Shown: positions 12,025 through 23,000 of the stretch, in pieces
How the letters are laid out: each line of letters opens with the position of its first letter
How positions within the stretch are numbered: the first letter of the stretch is position 1
Assembly (NCBI GenBank): GCA_011037195.1
Contig: JAAEAF010014388.1
Location: 1 to 64,000, forward strand
Source: Triatoma infestans
Lineage: Eukaryota > Arthropoda > Insecta > Hemiptera > Reduviidae
Length of the DNA stretch: 64,000 bases
Reading direction: 5' to 3'
Translations under genes and position numbers: made by a program
Notes under the pieces: generated by a model
Database searches by the model: none
What the model saw: only the letters and a program-made list of their open reading frames with translations
What the model was told of the DNA's origin: nothing

Positions 12025-12194
12025 TTACTTATTTCTATGAACTATTTTTGCAGTTAGCCTATTTTTTGTTTTTGTAACTATAGCAGTTGGCAGAAATGAC
12101 AACTCATTTGGGGTATCTGCTGTTTTTATTAATTTGTACTTTGAAAGAATGGTTAATATGCCAGTTTTTGTTTGTAATAAACCAAATCGCATAC
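12025..12194 (-). CDS. CYP6-type P450 gene A, exon 4 (3' terminal)
   Basis: A 170-bp terminal exon encoding residues 458-513. It starts after a TGTAG acceptor, completes the Gly of the haem-binding loop (CIG) and continues MRFGLLQTKTGIL, the L-helix found after the cysteine in P450s. The stop TAA is at 12025-12027. Genes B and C read three residues further (KFT or KYT) before their stop; here the first of those codons is TAA, so the C-terminus is three residues shorter. The exon is otherwise colinear with 44703-44881 and 61479-61657. Confidence 0.92.
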
Positions 12195-13955
12195 CTACAA
12201 AAAAACAGAATTAATTAACATTATTACCTTGTAGTGGCATATCGATAATGGCTAGGTAACAGCACGTTAGAAGGTAACAGTGTGTACTAAAGTCGGTAAT
12301 TAAGGCGCCTCGCGACTTGTTTATTGTATGAAGTACAACAATTATAATAACATTTTATATTTATATTTGTATTGTAATCCTGGGCACAGTTAAACGAAAA
12401 CCCTGTTCAAAGGTATTAAACGTTCATTTATTAGTAGTTGCATAAGTTTTTGTCATTTACCTTAACCCAACAACTTAAGACGAATTAATAAACTTAAATA
12501 CTTCAGTTGGTTAGACTACTTAAGCATTACTATAGTTATGTATTAATATGTACTTCGAATGACTAGGCGATGGACTGGTTGAAAATGAAGCCAGATCATA
12601 AATATGAATCAGCTCCGAATATGAATGAGCTACTTAAATTGAATTGTGAATTGCTATGTTTGAATTTTACTCCCTGCGATAAAATAATAAGACCTCTTCC
12701 ATTTTTTTGTGCATTTGTCCAATATTAGCGGAATTTGGCCTCAATATTTTCGGTGAAAATACCTTAACCGTCCATAGTTTTTTTTTCTGCGCATCAGCTT
12801 CGACGGTTATTAGCGCTAAACCTCGATACGTAATAAATGTCTCAGTCGGTATAATATTTTCTAGGACTTACCTTATCCCTGAAGTCCCTACTATAATGTA
12901 CCCTCCTACCTAGATAGTATCTTCCACTTCTACATCCATTTTCCAACTCACTTATTCTCATCAAGAAATACATAACCCAAATAAACTTACTCCAAACGAA
13001 AATCTAAGCATACCGAGCAATCACTCGACGCATTCATATACCTACAAATATACAACTGAGAAGTAGAATACTTAATACTGTTCTACTAGTATACCCTCTA
13101 AAAGGACTCTATAAACACATAATAGTAAATCTCTTATTTACAATATTATAAAAATGGCTTTAAATTCATTTCCTTAAAGAAAAGTTGGTTATATGTAAAA
13201 AAAAGTCTGATATATTCGATAACATTTTTCATCATTTTTAAGTCATCTTTGAAAAACACCTCAATTGGAGGTACTGTATTGAATCTTTTCCTACAATCAA
13301 TCAGACTAATACATAGTTAATTGTCTTGACTTTATAATTTTTTATGTAAGACATTAAAAAATTTCACAAAATATGCCCGGAATCACTGACAAGAATTAAT
13401 TAAGAATTTTAATTATTGAAGTTATTTAGTTTTTAATTATTCCGAAATTTTTTATGTTATAAAATCTAAACTTCTTTTAGGTTAAAAGTTGAGTTTATTA
13501 CTATTACAATAAATTAAAAAGTAATATTTTGTTCTGTTATTGTTCTTTTGTTTCTACTTGGATTTCTTTTTCTAGCTATTTATCTGTTTATATATTTTCT
13601 TCTTTATACAATAAAACAAACTCTGACCGATAGTTTTTCCATTATGTACTATTTCATGTTTTTTTTTTTCTTGATTTATGAAATATTATTATTAGGCACT
13701 AGATATAGAATGAAGATGGAATTGTGTCGAACTTAGATAGAAACGAAAATAGTTATAGTGGATACAAGTATTCCTCCAGGCCATAAATGTTAAAATCAGA
13801 ATTATTTGTTTATTTTCAGTTTGAATTCAGAATACAGGCATTCACCACTGCTTGGTAGGGCCTGTTTTCACATTGAGTCCAAGACACTGACTCAATACAA
13901 TAGTGTTGACTTCGTTGCCACGGGTCTTTGTCTTTATGGTCTATGTGCTTTCTAA
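12195..13955. other. Gene A intron 3, unoccupied part
   Basis: Intron 3 of gene A spans 12195-16443. About 12200-13060 resembles gene C intron 3 (61660-62400), including TATTAGCGGA and CCTACCTAGAT landmarks, but gene B has lost this part. 13060-13900 is AT-rich without recognised features; the ORF at 13548 is hydrophobic low-complexity translation and is not called. Confidence 0.65.
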
Positions 13956-14112
13956 CGCCTCATGACCACTTGCAAGTAGGTTGTGATATTTTGCAACAAG
14001 TACTTGCTAGTCTGTCTACACTTTTTTTTAATTATGTGCAAATTTATTTTAGTAAGTTGCTCTTGCAACTGCGTTATCCTTTTCTTTACTACACGCAGTT
14101 TTTATTATACAG

Positions 14113-15240
14113 GAAAATGGCGTCGCAGCAATTCATGGCAGCTGCGGTAGTTGTGGCATGTTTGGTCAAAAAACGAAAAAAGCAAATGAAAGTGACAAAA
14201 AGTGTAGATAAATTTGGGTGAGAAAGTGGATTCAGCGAAGATCTACTTTAGGCATACACGAGAAGTTGTAAGTGAACTGAGAATGGAAGATCTTCAGCAA
14301 CTAAAAAATTTTCTACGAATGTCTGCAGAAGTTTTTGCTTAATTTTGTAAAGGACAAAATATGTAAGAAAGATACACAAATGCGACAGGCAATTAGTCCG
14401 AGGAACGTTTGTCTTTAACACTTCGCTTTTTAGCAACAGGTAATTGATTATATTATAAATATAGAATCAATATACATGATGTATTTGCAACAAAAAGATA
14501 TCTCATATTTTACAAAAATAATATTTTACTGCAAACATAAACAAGAACATAAAGAAGAAAGTAATAATAATACTATAAAGGCATACATAGCATTGTTTTA
14601 ATGGCTTTAGCTGATGCAACGTATAAATAACATGCGGATATTGGTTGCAATGACAGAGTATCGGATGGTGGTGTATATAACAAATGTTCTCTGCCTACAG
14701 CTTTAGAAAACAATACTATAAATTTGCCTCATCCACGGCAGCTAACAGGAAGGAAAAAATTATCACCGTTTGTAGCTTACGACGCATTTGCAATCAAACC
14801 AAGCTTGCTAAAGCCGTATCCGTTTAGAAATCAGCCAGGACTCGATCGCGTATTTAATTACCGATTGTCATGTGCAAGAAAATAATTGAAAATGTCTTTG
14901 AGCATTATAGCAAATCGTTTTCGTGTATTGAGAAAAATTATATAACTTATGCCCAAAAAAGTTACAAAAATATGTGCCCTTCATAATTTTTTAATCTTGC
15001 GTAAATCATCGACAGTAAATTAATGCATCGGCAGGAAAGTTTGATGTGGAAAAAGATGATGGAAGTATTATAAAAGGCTATTGGCGCGAAGAAGATCTGC
15101 CAGCAAATAATTTATTGCCACTAAATAATAGCAATTATCACAACTGCTCCGAAAATGCTAAAACCTTCGAGATGAGTTTTGGGATTATTTTTTTTCACCT
15201 GAACGTGAAGTGCTATGGCAGTACAAATATATATAGAACA
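14113..15240 (+). pseudogene. HARBI1-like transposase relic
   Basis: It begins MASQQFMAAAVVVACLVKKR. Across frameshifts it reads WVRKWIQRRSTLG, LRMEDLQQLKNFLRMS, then RERLSLTLRFLATG, which are family hallmarks. Later come VAYDAFAIKPSLLKPYP and FNYRLSCARKIIENVF, and the C-terminal REEDLPANNLLPL. Stops and frame changes occur between every block and part of the DDE core is missing, so it is non-functional. Recognition is by motif order, not by a search. Confidence 0.8.
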
Positions 15241-15429
15241 TTACAAATTATATTTACACCACAATTATGTCAAAAATTAAGTTTCTTTAAATGTAACATG
15301 TTTCTTTTTGTGTGTAAATTACAACAAAACTGTAAATAAATATACAGTTTTAACTTACTAAATTAACTGACGTAGAATTTTTGGTATTTGCATCAATTAA
15401 AGAACTCCCAAGTGCTTTTATATACTTCA

Positions 15430-15676
15430 CTGGTTCCTTGTCCACTTTTCTTTTTTTAAATTTTCCTCCACTCTTGGTTTACATGCGTTCTCAAGTTGTG
15501 TAGTTTCCTTTGAATTTCTATTGCAGATGTTTCGAATAAATCTGATAATTTTTGAAAAACATTCTGCTTTTTAAGTCTATTTTTAAACTCTTTACATTCC
15601 ATAATTCCGGTATAACTCAAAACTGTTCAATTAATAAACAGGTTTCTTCTCTACTCCACTCACGTCGATCCTCCAT
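15430..15676 (-). pseudogene. MADF-domain accessory protein relic of the Harbinger element
   Basis: On the minus strand the frame starts MEDRREWSREETCLLIEQF, then a TGA stop. Read through, it continues with 'IPELWN' and a Lys-rich region followed by 'LHNLRTHVNQEWRK' in another frame. This is the MADF/Myb-SANT-like pattern found in the second gene of PIF/Harbinger elements. Several stops make it a pseudogene. Confidence 0.65.
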
Positions 15677-16443
15677 TTGTAAATAAGTACTTTCACCACT
15701 TGCTGCAAAACTTTTGGAACAGTCCAGGTATTTATTTCAGAAAACTAATTTGCTGAGAGAGGCCGTGTACACTACAAGCTCTCAGCAAGTTGCAATACAT
15801 GGTCTGCAAGTAGATTAACAGCAATATTTCTCCAGCGCTGCTGTTTACTACACGCTTCGTAAGTGACTTGTGAGAGTAACTCTAGCAATTTTACTTGCAA
15901 GTGGACACGAACCTTAAAACCGTAAGTTGCTTATTACGAACATATAATATCATAGCTGTAAATTTAGGCTTTTATATTCTTAAAAATGGACCCATTTTAC
16001 TTAATCATTTTAACTTATTCATTTCCACGCTCACTTCGATTTTATTTGAGTTGAGGAAGTAAATAATTTCGAAGCTAATAACAGAAGATCTTTTTTGTAA
16101 TATTTTAATTTCCAAATTTTAAGAAGTCCTTTGTCTCAAGAAACTATCTAAATTTGCATTGAAAGAATTCATAAATTGATAAGAATGAATTTATTGAGAA
16201 ATAAATAAATTATATGAATAAATTTTTGGAGATTACACTAGATATTTCTTTAGGACAGATTATCATCTACTGAAAATATTATTTCCTACAAATCTCTATC
16301 ATCTGTCATTAAGAACTTTCATACCCAAATCCATTGCCTAATCATGTGTAGTACTATTACTATATATATAACTTTAATACACCCCGAACAATATTAAATT
16401 TATTAGTGTAGAAAATTAATAAATCAATTTTTTTCCCACATAC

Positions 16444-16695
16444 CTATACAGTTTCTAGGTCCTTCTCCAAATGGGAGATAAGCATATGGCGGAATAGATG
16501 ACTTATTTTCAGGTGAAAATCTCTCTGGCAAAAACTTCTCAGGTTCAGGAAAATATTTTGGATCATGATGCAAAGCATACAATGGTATTAAAACTTTTGT
16601 ACCTTCATCAACAACCATACTAGTATCCGGAATTTTATATTGTTCTGTACATATTCTAGTTAACAAGGGTGATGTGGGATATTTGCGCAAAGTTT
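16444..16695 (-). CDS. CYP6-type P450 gene A, exon 3 (ExxR to haem loop)
   Basis: A 252-bp exon encoding residues 374-457. It begins after a TTTCAG acceptor and ends before a GTATGTGG donor. It carries the K-helix ETLR (374-377), the PERF motif (LPERFSPEN) and the haem-binding loop PFGEGPRNCI with axial Cys456. About ten of 84 residues differ from gene B by eye, mostly conservative and concentrated in the first half. All catalytic motifs match the family consensus. Confidence 0.95.
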
Positions 16696-17420
16696 CTGAA
16701 AGAAATAAAAATTAACAAATATTAATATACTTAAATGAAAAATGAATAATATAATTATTTCTAGTGAACTTGTCCATTCTATTTAATATTGTGTTGAGAA
16801 AATTTTATTCAATGTTAATCAGTTTGGGTGTTAAATTTGGGGCTTGTAATATAAAATTTAACTTTTTCTTCACACTGTAATAGTGTAAATTATTCTTATT
16901 CCAGTAAGTCAGACAAATATAGGAGTACAATTAATCTTATTGTTTACATTTCTTAAAGTATTTGTAATAACAGATTCATTTATATTTGGTTTTACATGGA
17001 TTTCTATTTTATATATTTTTAGTAAATTCTGCATATTTCCTTAATTTAATATTTAGATTATTCTCCTATTTTGTTGTTTTACTTTCTTATTTTTTATGTG
17101 AGAAAAATCTTAAACGGTCCCTTGGTGATGTTTTTTTTGTGGCAAACAAAAGCAATTTTTTGCTATAAACAAAATTTTTGTAGGATAAAGTTTTCACTAC
17201 CATTTCTTTTTATTGCTATATTGTTTCCGATGTAATATATCTCATTATTGTCTTATTATGATTCAGATTCACATTTATATTATATAAATATGTTTTTACT
17301 AATAAATGGACTTTGTAAATAAATAAACCAGAGAAAAATCTGAGAGAGGTGGCCAAACAAATAACTTAATCAATCTCAAAGGTAGGTTTAGGGCAATACC
17401 TTCAGCTGGCATAGCTAGTA

Positions 17421-18710
17421 ATAGGGTGTATCAAAAAAAATGACCGTTTAAACATAAAATTAATATATATTTTTTCCTATAGTTTACAATAAAATTAGTA
17501 TTCAAAATATAACCCATTGTTATCTATTGTTGCTTGCCATCTTTCCGCCAGTTGCTTGATCCCCTGCTGGTACCACTCTTTAGGATGGCTATCGAAAAAT
17601 TCCTGCACCGCTGTTTCGACTTCTTGAAAGGTATCAAATCTTTTCCCTTTCAGGAAGTGGGCCATTGACCGAAACAAATAAAAATCTGATGGAGCAAGGT
17701 CTGGGCTGTAAGGTGGGTGTGGAAGAAGTTCGATCCCATCAAGATTTTTAAATTTTTCCTTGGTCTGACGGGAAGTATGCGGCCGGGCGTTATCTTGCTG
17801 GAACAGAACTCCTTTTCGATTGACCAAAGCTGGATAACGCTGCGACAGTTTTGCGTATACTCTATCTAACTGTTCGCAATAGAGGTCAGAGTTAATTGTG
17901 GTTCCATCAGGTACGAATTCATGATGGATTACACCTTCATAGTTCCAAAATACGCAAAGCATTGATTTTTTTTCGAATTGTCCTCTTACAGCAACCGGGA
18001 AGGCCGTTTGACCTTGACTTAACCACTGCCCACTAGTATCAGGATTTCGCCAGTAAACCCATTTTTCATCACAAGTGACAATTTTTTTGTAAAATCGCAA
18101 ATCGGTAGGGTACATCAAGAGATTTTTGCAAATCTCTACCCTTTTGGTGGATTGCTGGGGCGTCAGCTCGTGCGGGACCAGTCTGCTGCATCTTTTCACC
18201 TTTCCCATGCTGTGCAGATGGCGACATACAGTGTCTTTTGACGCCCCGCACTCCCTGGCAAGGTCTCGAGTACTTATGGCTGGATTTGAGTCTACAGTTT
18301 CCTGAAGAGCATCATCGATATCCAACGATGGCCGCCCTGAGCCCTTCTTCCGTTCCAAGGTCGTATCTCCACTGAGAAATTTTTGGAACCAACGCCGCGC
18401 GGTTCGCTCGTCTAGGAGACCTTCTCCTTCAATTCTGTTGATTTCACGAGCCGCCTCAGCGGCAGAACACGATTTTTTCCAATAATGTCTCAAAACAACA
18501 AGAATTTCGTAAGACACCGTCATGTTGCTTCTCCAGCAAAAACTTTTGGACTGAGGTAATATTGAGTCAGTCCAATGATGATAAATAAAGTTGGATTAAT
18601 AGTCTAAAGAGTACATGACTTGTTGGTAAACAACAAATAGGATTAACGTATTTACTGTCCTTGGAATTCATGCATTTGACAAAACGGTCATTTTTTTTGA
18701 TACACCCCAT
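17421..18710 (-). mobile_element. Mariner-type transposon with intact ORF
   Basis: A 1290-bp element with about 29-bp inverted repeats. The left end is ATAGGGTGTATCAAAAAAAA and the right end inverted is ATGGGGTGTATCAAAAAAAA; both continue TGACCGTTT. The flanking TA duplications are at 17419-17420 and 18711-18712. It lies in intron 2 of gene A, in the same orientation as the gene. Gene B has the exact empty site (GTAGTAAATAAATAAATG, TA at 46639-46640), so it inserted after that duplication. Confidence 0.95.
17495..18523 (-). CDS. Mariner family transposase, uninterrupted
   Basis: 342 codons with no stop or frameshift, close to the usual 340-350 of mariner transposases. The N-terminal region carries the paired helix-turn-helix DNA-binding segments (about 1-110). 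The linker LVPHEL (115-120) corresponds to the family's WVPHEL, with Trp replaced by Leu. Catalytic acids are Asp152 (VTCDEKW), Asp244 (QQDNARPH) and Asp280 (YSPDLAPSD). I count 35 residues between the last two, one more than the canonical mariner DD34D; the extra residue lies around LDGIELLP. The enzyme would act in the nucleus by cut-and-paste at TA sites. The intact frame suggests a young copy, though activity cannot be judged from sequence. Confidence 0.93.
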   Translation of the reverse strand: MTVSYEILVVLRHYWKKSCSAAEAAREINRIEGEGLLDERTARRWFQKFLSGDTTLERKKGSGRPSLDIDDALQETVDSNPAISTRDLARECGASKDTVCRHLHSMGKVKRCSRLVPHELTPQQSTKRVEICKNLLMYPTDLRFYKKIVTCDEKWVYWRNPDTSGQWLSQGQTAFPVAVRGQFEKKSMLCVFWNYEGVIHHEFVPDGTTINSDLYCEQLDRVYAKLSQRYPALVNRKGVLFQQDNARPHTSRQTKEKFKNLDGIELLPHPPYSPDLAPSDFYLFRSMAHFLKGKRFDTFQEVETAVQEFFDSHPKEWYQQGIKQLAERWQATIDNNGLYFEY

Positions 18711-19051
18711 TAAATAAATAAATGTTTATAATGTTTCTTTCTAGACGGTCGCGTACCGTAAACCCTATCAGCAAAAAGCAAATATAATTTATTAGAAAAT
18801 TGCTGGTCCATCTCAATCTTCGAAAGTTTGGGAATGATTAACAGATAATTGCATTTATCAAGTCAGTATTAAATCAAGATAAAAAATACGTCAGCAAATT
18901 GTAACCTGTTCAACCTCCTATGTCTATAAATGAATTTATTGAGCTATTTCAATAAAAAAAAAATGTAATAAATGAATTGTAAATATTTTATTAAATATAA
19001 ATAAATTAAAGGTATTAAAAAGTTTTATTTTTATTTATTTATTTTTAATTT

Positions 19052-19258
19052 AAGGCGCGTTGACATTTATGGTCAATTACGCCCGGAGCCTTGTCAGTGC
19101 ACTGCGGCCTCCAGACAGTGTACTCTCGTTACAGACCAGACAGTGATGTCTGTAGGAGGCTCCTAGGAAGAGAAAATCTAAGGATAGCACGGCTGGACTC
19201 GAACCCAGGATCTCCGCGTTGCTGGTCCAGCACGCTACCACTGAGCTAACCTCTTCTC
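19052..19258 (-). repeat. tRNA-derived SINE in gene A intron 2 (shared with gene B)
   Basis: Minus-strand copy: the tRNA-like head is at the right end (about 19185-19258) and the AT-rich tail at the left (19022-19051). It has the same family body as the SINE at 3326. The gene B intron holds the matching insertion at 47118-47291, so the insertion predates the A/B duplication. Confidence 0.82.
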
Positions 19259-19542
19259 TACATAGCTGTATTTTTATATTTTGAAAGGAAGAAGATTTTG
19301 GGAGCAAGTTCTTCTTATCAAATCTTCCTACCTTCCTATCAAATCTGAGAAAGGCCGAATTATCAATTTTGTAAGTCCATCATTCGGGCACATATGTGAC
19401 AACTAGCCAAATGAGCTATTTATAAATTCTTACTTTTGTAGATCGCGATAGCTTACCGGTTTACAACAAAAACCAAAATAAAATATCAAAGAATAAAATA
19501 AATGGATTCATTAGTCCAAATTAGTTAACAGAAACCACTTAC

Positions 19543-19764
19543 CTAGAATTACTTGTTCCAAATAAGTCATTTCTTGAATTGCTTGATATGTTATCTCACC
19601 GTTATGTTTTTGTAATACTTCATCTATTTCTGATCTCAATTTATTTTGAATATCTTCATTCACTGTCAATTCAAAGAGACAATTTGATAGAACAGAGGAT
19701 GATGTTTCAAAACCAGCCGCAAAGAAGACAAAGCACTGAGCGGTCATTAGTTCTATGTCCAATT
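19543..19764 (-). CDS. CYP6-type P450 gene A, exon 2 (I-helix)
   Basis: A 222-bp exon encoding residues 300-373, acceptor TTTCAG and donor GTAAGTGG. It contains TAQCFVFFAAGFETSSSVLS; the AGFETS motif (316-321) is the oxygen-activation Thr region of the I-helix. The J-helix region follows (NEDIQNKLRSEIDEVL). It joins exon 1 in phase 1 (Leu-Lys-Leu-Asp) and exon 3 in phase 1 (Leu-Glu-Thr). It lies 9.8 kb from exon 1 because of transposon insertions. Confidence 0.95.
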
Positions 19765-19919
19765 CTGAAATTTATCGCATATAATGTGATTAAATTTGAA
19801 CTTTCAATAAATCATAATAATAAATTTCATGGAAAACTATAAATATGATTAATAATATCATGTTCAAGTTGTAAGTGCTTTCATGAATTTACATTAAAGT
19901 GGAATATTAGACTATTCAT

Positions 19920-20018
19920 ATTATTTATTTATATTACATCAAACAATGGTTTACGCCAAAATGGTTAAGTAAGTACAACAATACTAACAAAAATAATATA
20001 TACATAAAATATATAAAA
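19920..20018 (-). repeat. Old LINE fragment, 3' part (continues at 23742)
   Basis: Matches 48640-48727 of gene B (CGCCAAAATGGTTAAGT, ACAACAATACTAACAA). It is the 3' end of a degraded LINE that is longer in gene B. It is cut by the LINE at 20033-23741 and resumes at 23742-23930. Confidence 0.7.
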
Positions 20019-20032
20019 TAAAAAAACATAAG

Positions 20033-23000
20033 AGTTCAAGGCTAGACGTGGTACTGTTCACATAGGTATCAAATTAATTAGTTTAAACGGGATAGTTATT
20101 TTTGAAATTTTCTATGCAAACAGTGACTGTGTTTTTAGTTATTTTAGTGTAAAGAAAAAGGTTGGATATCGAATAAGTTTTAGAAAAAAAGAAAAAAGAA
20201 TTTCTTAATTTTTATAGAAAGCAAATTTTATTCGTATAAAACTTGATACATTTGGAGAGGTGGAAATAGCGCGTGCGCAGTCTCTTACCATTCCCCTGTG
20301 TGTGTGTGTGTGTGTCAGTGGGTGAGTTAGTATTAATCACTAATAAACAACAGCATAAATAAACTTAGTCTTTTCTTTTGTCATACAACATTTGTAAATA
20401 TGGATGAGTTAAAACAAATGTTACTGGACATGAAAGACGAAATTAAGAAAGATAACGAAACTAATAGAATAATTACTGTTAATAATATAAAGGAAATAAT
20501 TAATGGAATTAAGGTAAGAGTGGAAATACATGATAGAAAAATTCATAATTTTATAAACTATTTGCGGGATACGTTTTGAAATGGGTTCCAGCTGCGAGAA
20601 GGTCTGTTTTCGGTAGGGCTTCTGGTGGTTGTTTGTGTGGCATTAGAGGAAGTACACATGTGCAAAAAAAAAAAATTAATTTAGCTTATTATTAGATTGT
20701 TTAGTTATACAAGTGAAATTTAATAATTATAATGATAATACATTTTTAGTACCAGTGTACCTTAATTGCAATAATTAGGATCATGATTTTACGAAATTTA
20801 TACTCTATTATTAGAAAATCCAAGAGCAGATTTTCTGCTCTGTGGAGATTTTAATGGAAGATTCGGAAACCTTCAAACTATTTCAAAAAATGTACTTCAA
20901 CATAACATGATATTAAATAAAAGAAATTCTAAAGACTCTGTAAGAAGTAATAGTAATGGTATAAAATTAATTGAGTATTTTATCATTTCAATTTAGTCAT
21001 TTTTAATGGACGGGAAGAAGGTGACTACGCTGGCGAATATACTTTCGTAGCAGGAGCGGGTAGCTCTATAATAGATATTTGTGCAGTTTCATGTAACTTG
21101 CAATAGAATTAATTAAAAATTCATCAAATAATCGATTGTTTTGTGATTTGAATCTCGGTAAGCATCCAAAAATCACGCTAGGCGTGTTGCCTTTAAGGAG
21201 TTAAAAAAATATCTAGCTTCTGGCAGGAAGAAGATAAAGCTCTTTATTTACAAGTGAAAAAAGAGTTTAAAAATATATGTAAAACAAAAAACAAGAAGAG
21301 TTTTATGAAGATTCTATAAAGAAGTTACGGTATATTAAAGATTCAAAGAGTTTTTGGAATATATCAGAATTATTAAGGGCAATAAGTTTAAATCTGTCGG
21401 TACCATTTCAGTTGGAGAATGGGTTGACCATTTCAAAAAGCTATTTAATCCTCCTCTGCTTGCGGATCGTACACTTTATGCTAAACCGCTTATTTTAAAT
21501 AAAGTTTTAGATCGGTCTTTTACCTTTGAGGATCTGAAAGATGTTTTAGCAGTTGTTAAAAATAATAAGGCCCCGGGAATAGACATGGGTGCCATATGAA
21601 ACAGCTCGGATCCTTTTTTAATTAAACTGTTAGGTATATATAACGCTATCTATGAAAGTTGCGATGTTCCTATAAATTTTAAGCAGGTAATTGTTTTCCC
21701 TCTTCATAAAAAAGGAAGTTTAAATTTAGTGAACAATTATAGAGGTATTTCCTTTGGAAATACTATAGCAAAAATATTTACCGCTCTCCTTTTAAATAAA
21801 TTAGCTAAATGGGTGTCTGTGAACAATGTATTAAAGGAATCACAAGATGGTTTTCGTCCAAATTATTCGGCAGTGGATAATGTTTTTAATTTAGTTAGTT
21901 TAATTAAATTGAAACTGAGACAAAAGAGAAGCAAAATTTTTGCATTTTTTTGTGTATCTTACTGCGGCTTTTGATTCTTTTGACCGCTATGCCTTGTCAT
22001 GTAAGCTTTATGAGACAGGATTATCCACTAAGATAATTCGGGTAATAGAACAATAATATCAGGGTTCGCTTAGTGGAGTGTGGTGCAAAGAAGGAATTAC
22101 GGACATTTTTGATAATAAAATGGGCTTGGGACAAGGTTGTTTGCTAAGTCCTCTGTTATTTGCGCTATTTATTAATGATTTAGAAAACTATCTCTCGGGT
22201 GGAGTATTTTTAGGCAATATCAATATAAAACTATTGGCGTATGCCGATGATATTGTGTTATTATCATCTGATGTAAAATCATTACAGAAGTCCATTAATG
22301 CTCTGGAAAAATATTGTCACAGATGGAATTTAAAACTTAACCTTAGCAAATCTCAAATTATGGTATTTAGGAATGGAGGTAAACCGGCTAAGTATGAAAA
22401 ATGGACGTACGGTAAAGAGAAAATTCATGTTGTTAAAAGTTTTAAATATTTAGGTGTCTTATTAACGCCAACTTTATTTTTTAAAAAACATCTATCGCAG
22501 GACTATCTAAAGCAAAATTAGGGCTCAATTCAATTTGGAAAATGTAATATTGAATAAAAACATCATTTTTCAGCAAAATAGAATGTTTAATTCAGTATCA
22601 AGAGCTACTTTATGCTATGGCGGTCAGATATGGGGTGGAAATGCTTATCTAGAAGTAGAAAAACTGCTTAGATTTTTTATTAAAAAAATATTACAGTTAC
22701 CTCAGTATACGCCAACATATATTTTACATCTTGAAACTAGAATTTCGCCCTTGTACCTGTATACTTTGAAATTGCAACATGATTATATTGTCAAAACTTT
22801 CAATCTGCCAATAAATAGACTTCCTAAATTACTGGCATGTAAAACAATTGTGTCTAAAACATATTGGTTTAAAGATGTGGCAGAAGTTTTGACAAAATAT
22901 AGCATTAATTCTGTTCTGGATTTTGGGGAGACTCGTATCTTAGATTGTCAGTTTAGAAAATTAGGAGATGAAATTTCAATTCAAACAAATAAAGAGTTTA

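Larger units (their letters stand above)
13956..15914 (+). mobile_element. PIF/Harbinger-type DNA transposon, degenerate
   Basis: Terminal inverted repeats of about 23 bp: the left end is CGCCTCATGACCACTTGCAA and the inverted right end is AGGTTCGTGTCCACTTGCAA. The 3-bp target duplication TAA flanks it at 13953-13955 and 15915-15917, as known for PIF/Harbinger. Inside are a plus-strand transposase relic and a minus-strand MADF-like relic, the usual two-gene layout of this superfamily. It sits in intron 3 of gene A. Gene B keeps the empty site (CTTTCTAAAACCG, TAA at 44973-44975). Confidence 0.85.

Noticed and set aside
13548..13736. Small membrane protein gene
   Set aside because: Translation of T-rich intron sequence, with no conservation in gene C's matching intron and no motif.
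16424..16443. P450 exon 3 reading on past the haem loop
   Set aside because: A donor GTATGT follows CIG and exon 4 restores the expected MRFGL continuation in frame.
17495..18523. Host SETMAR-like gene
   Set aside because: There is no SET domain. The ORF lies between mariner inverted repeats with TA duplications.
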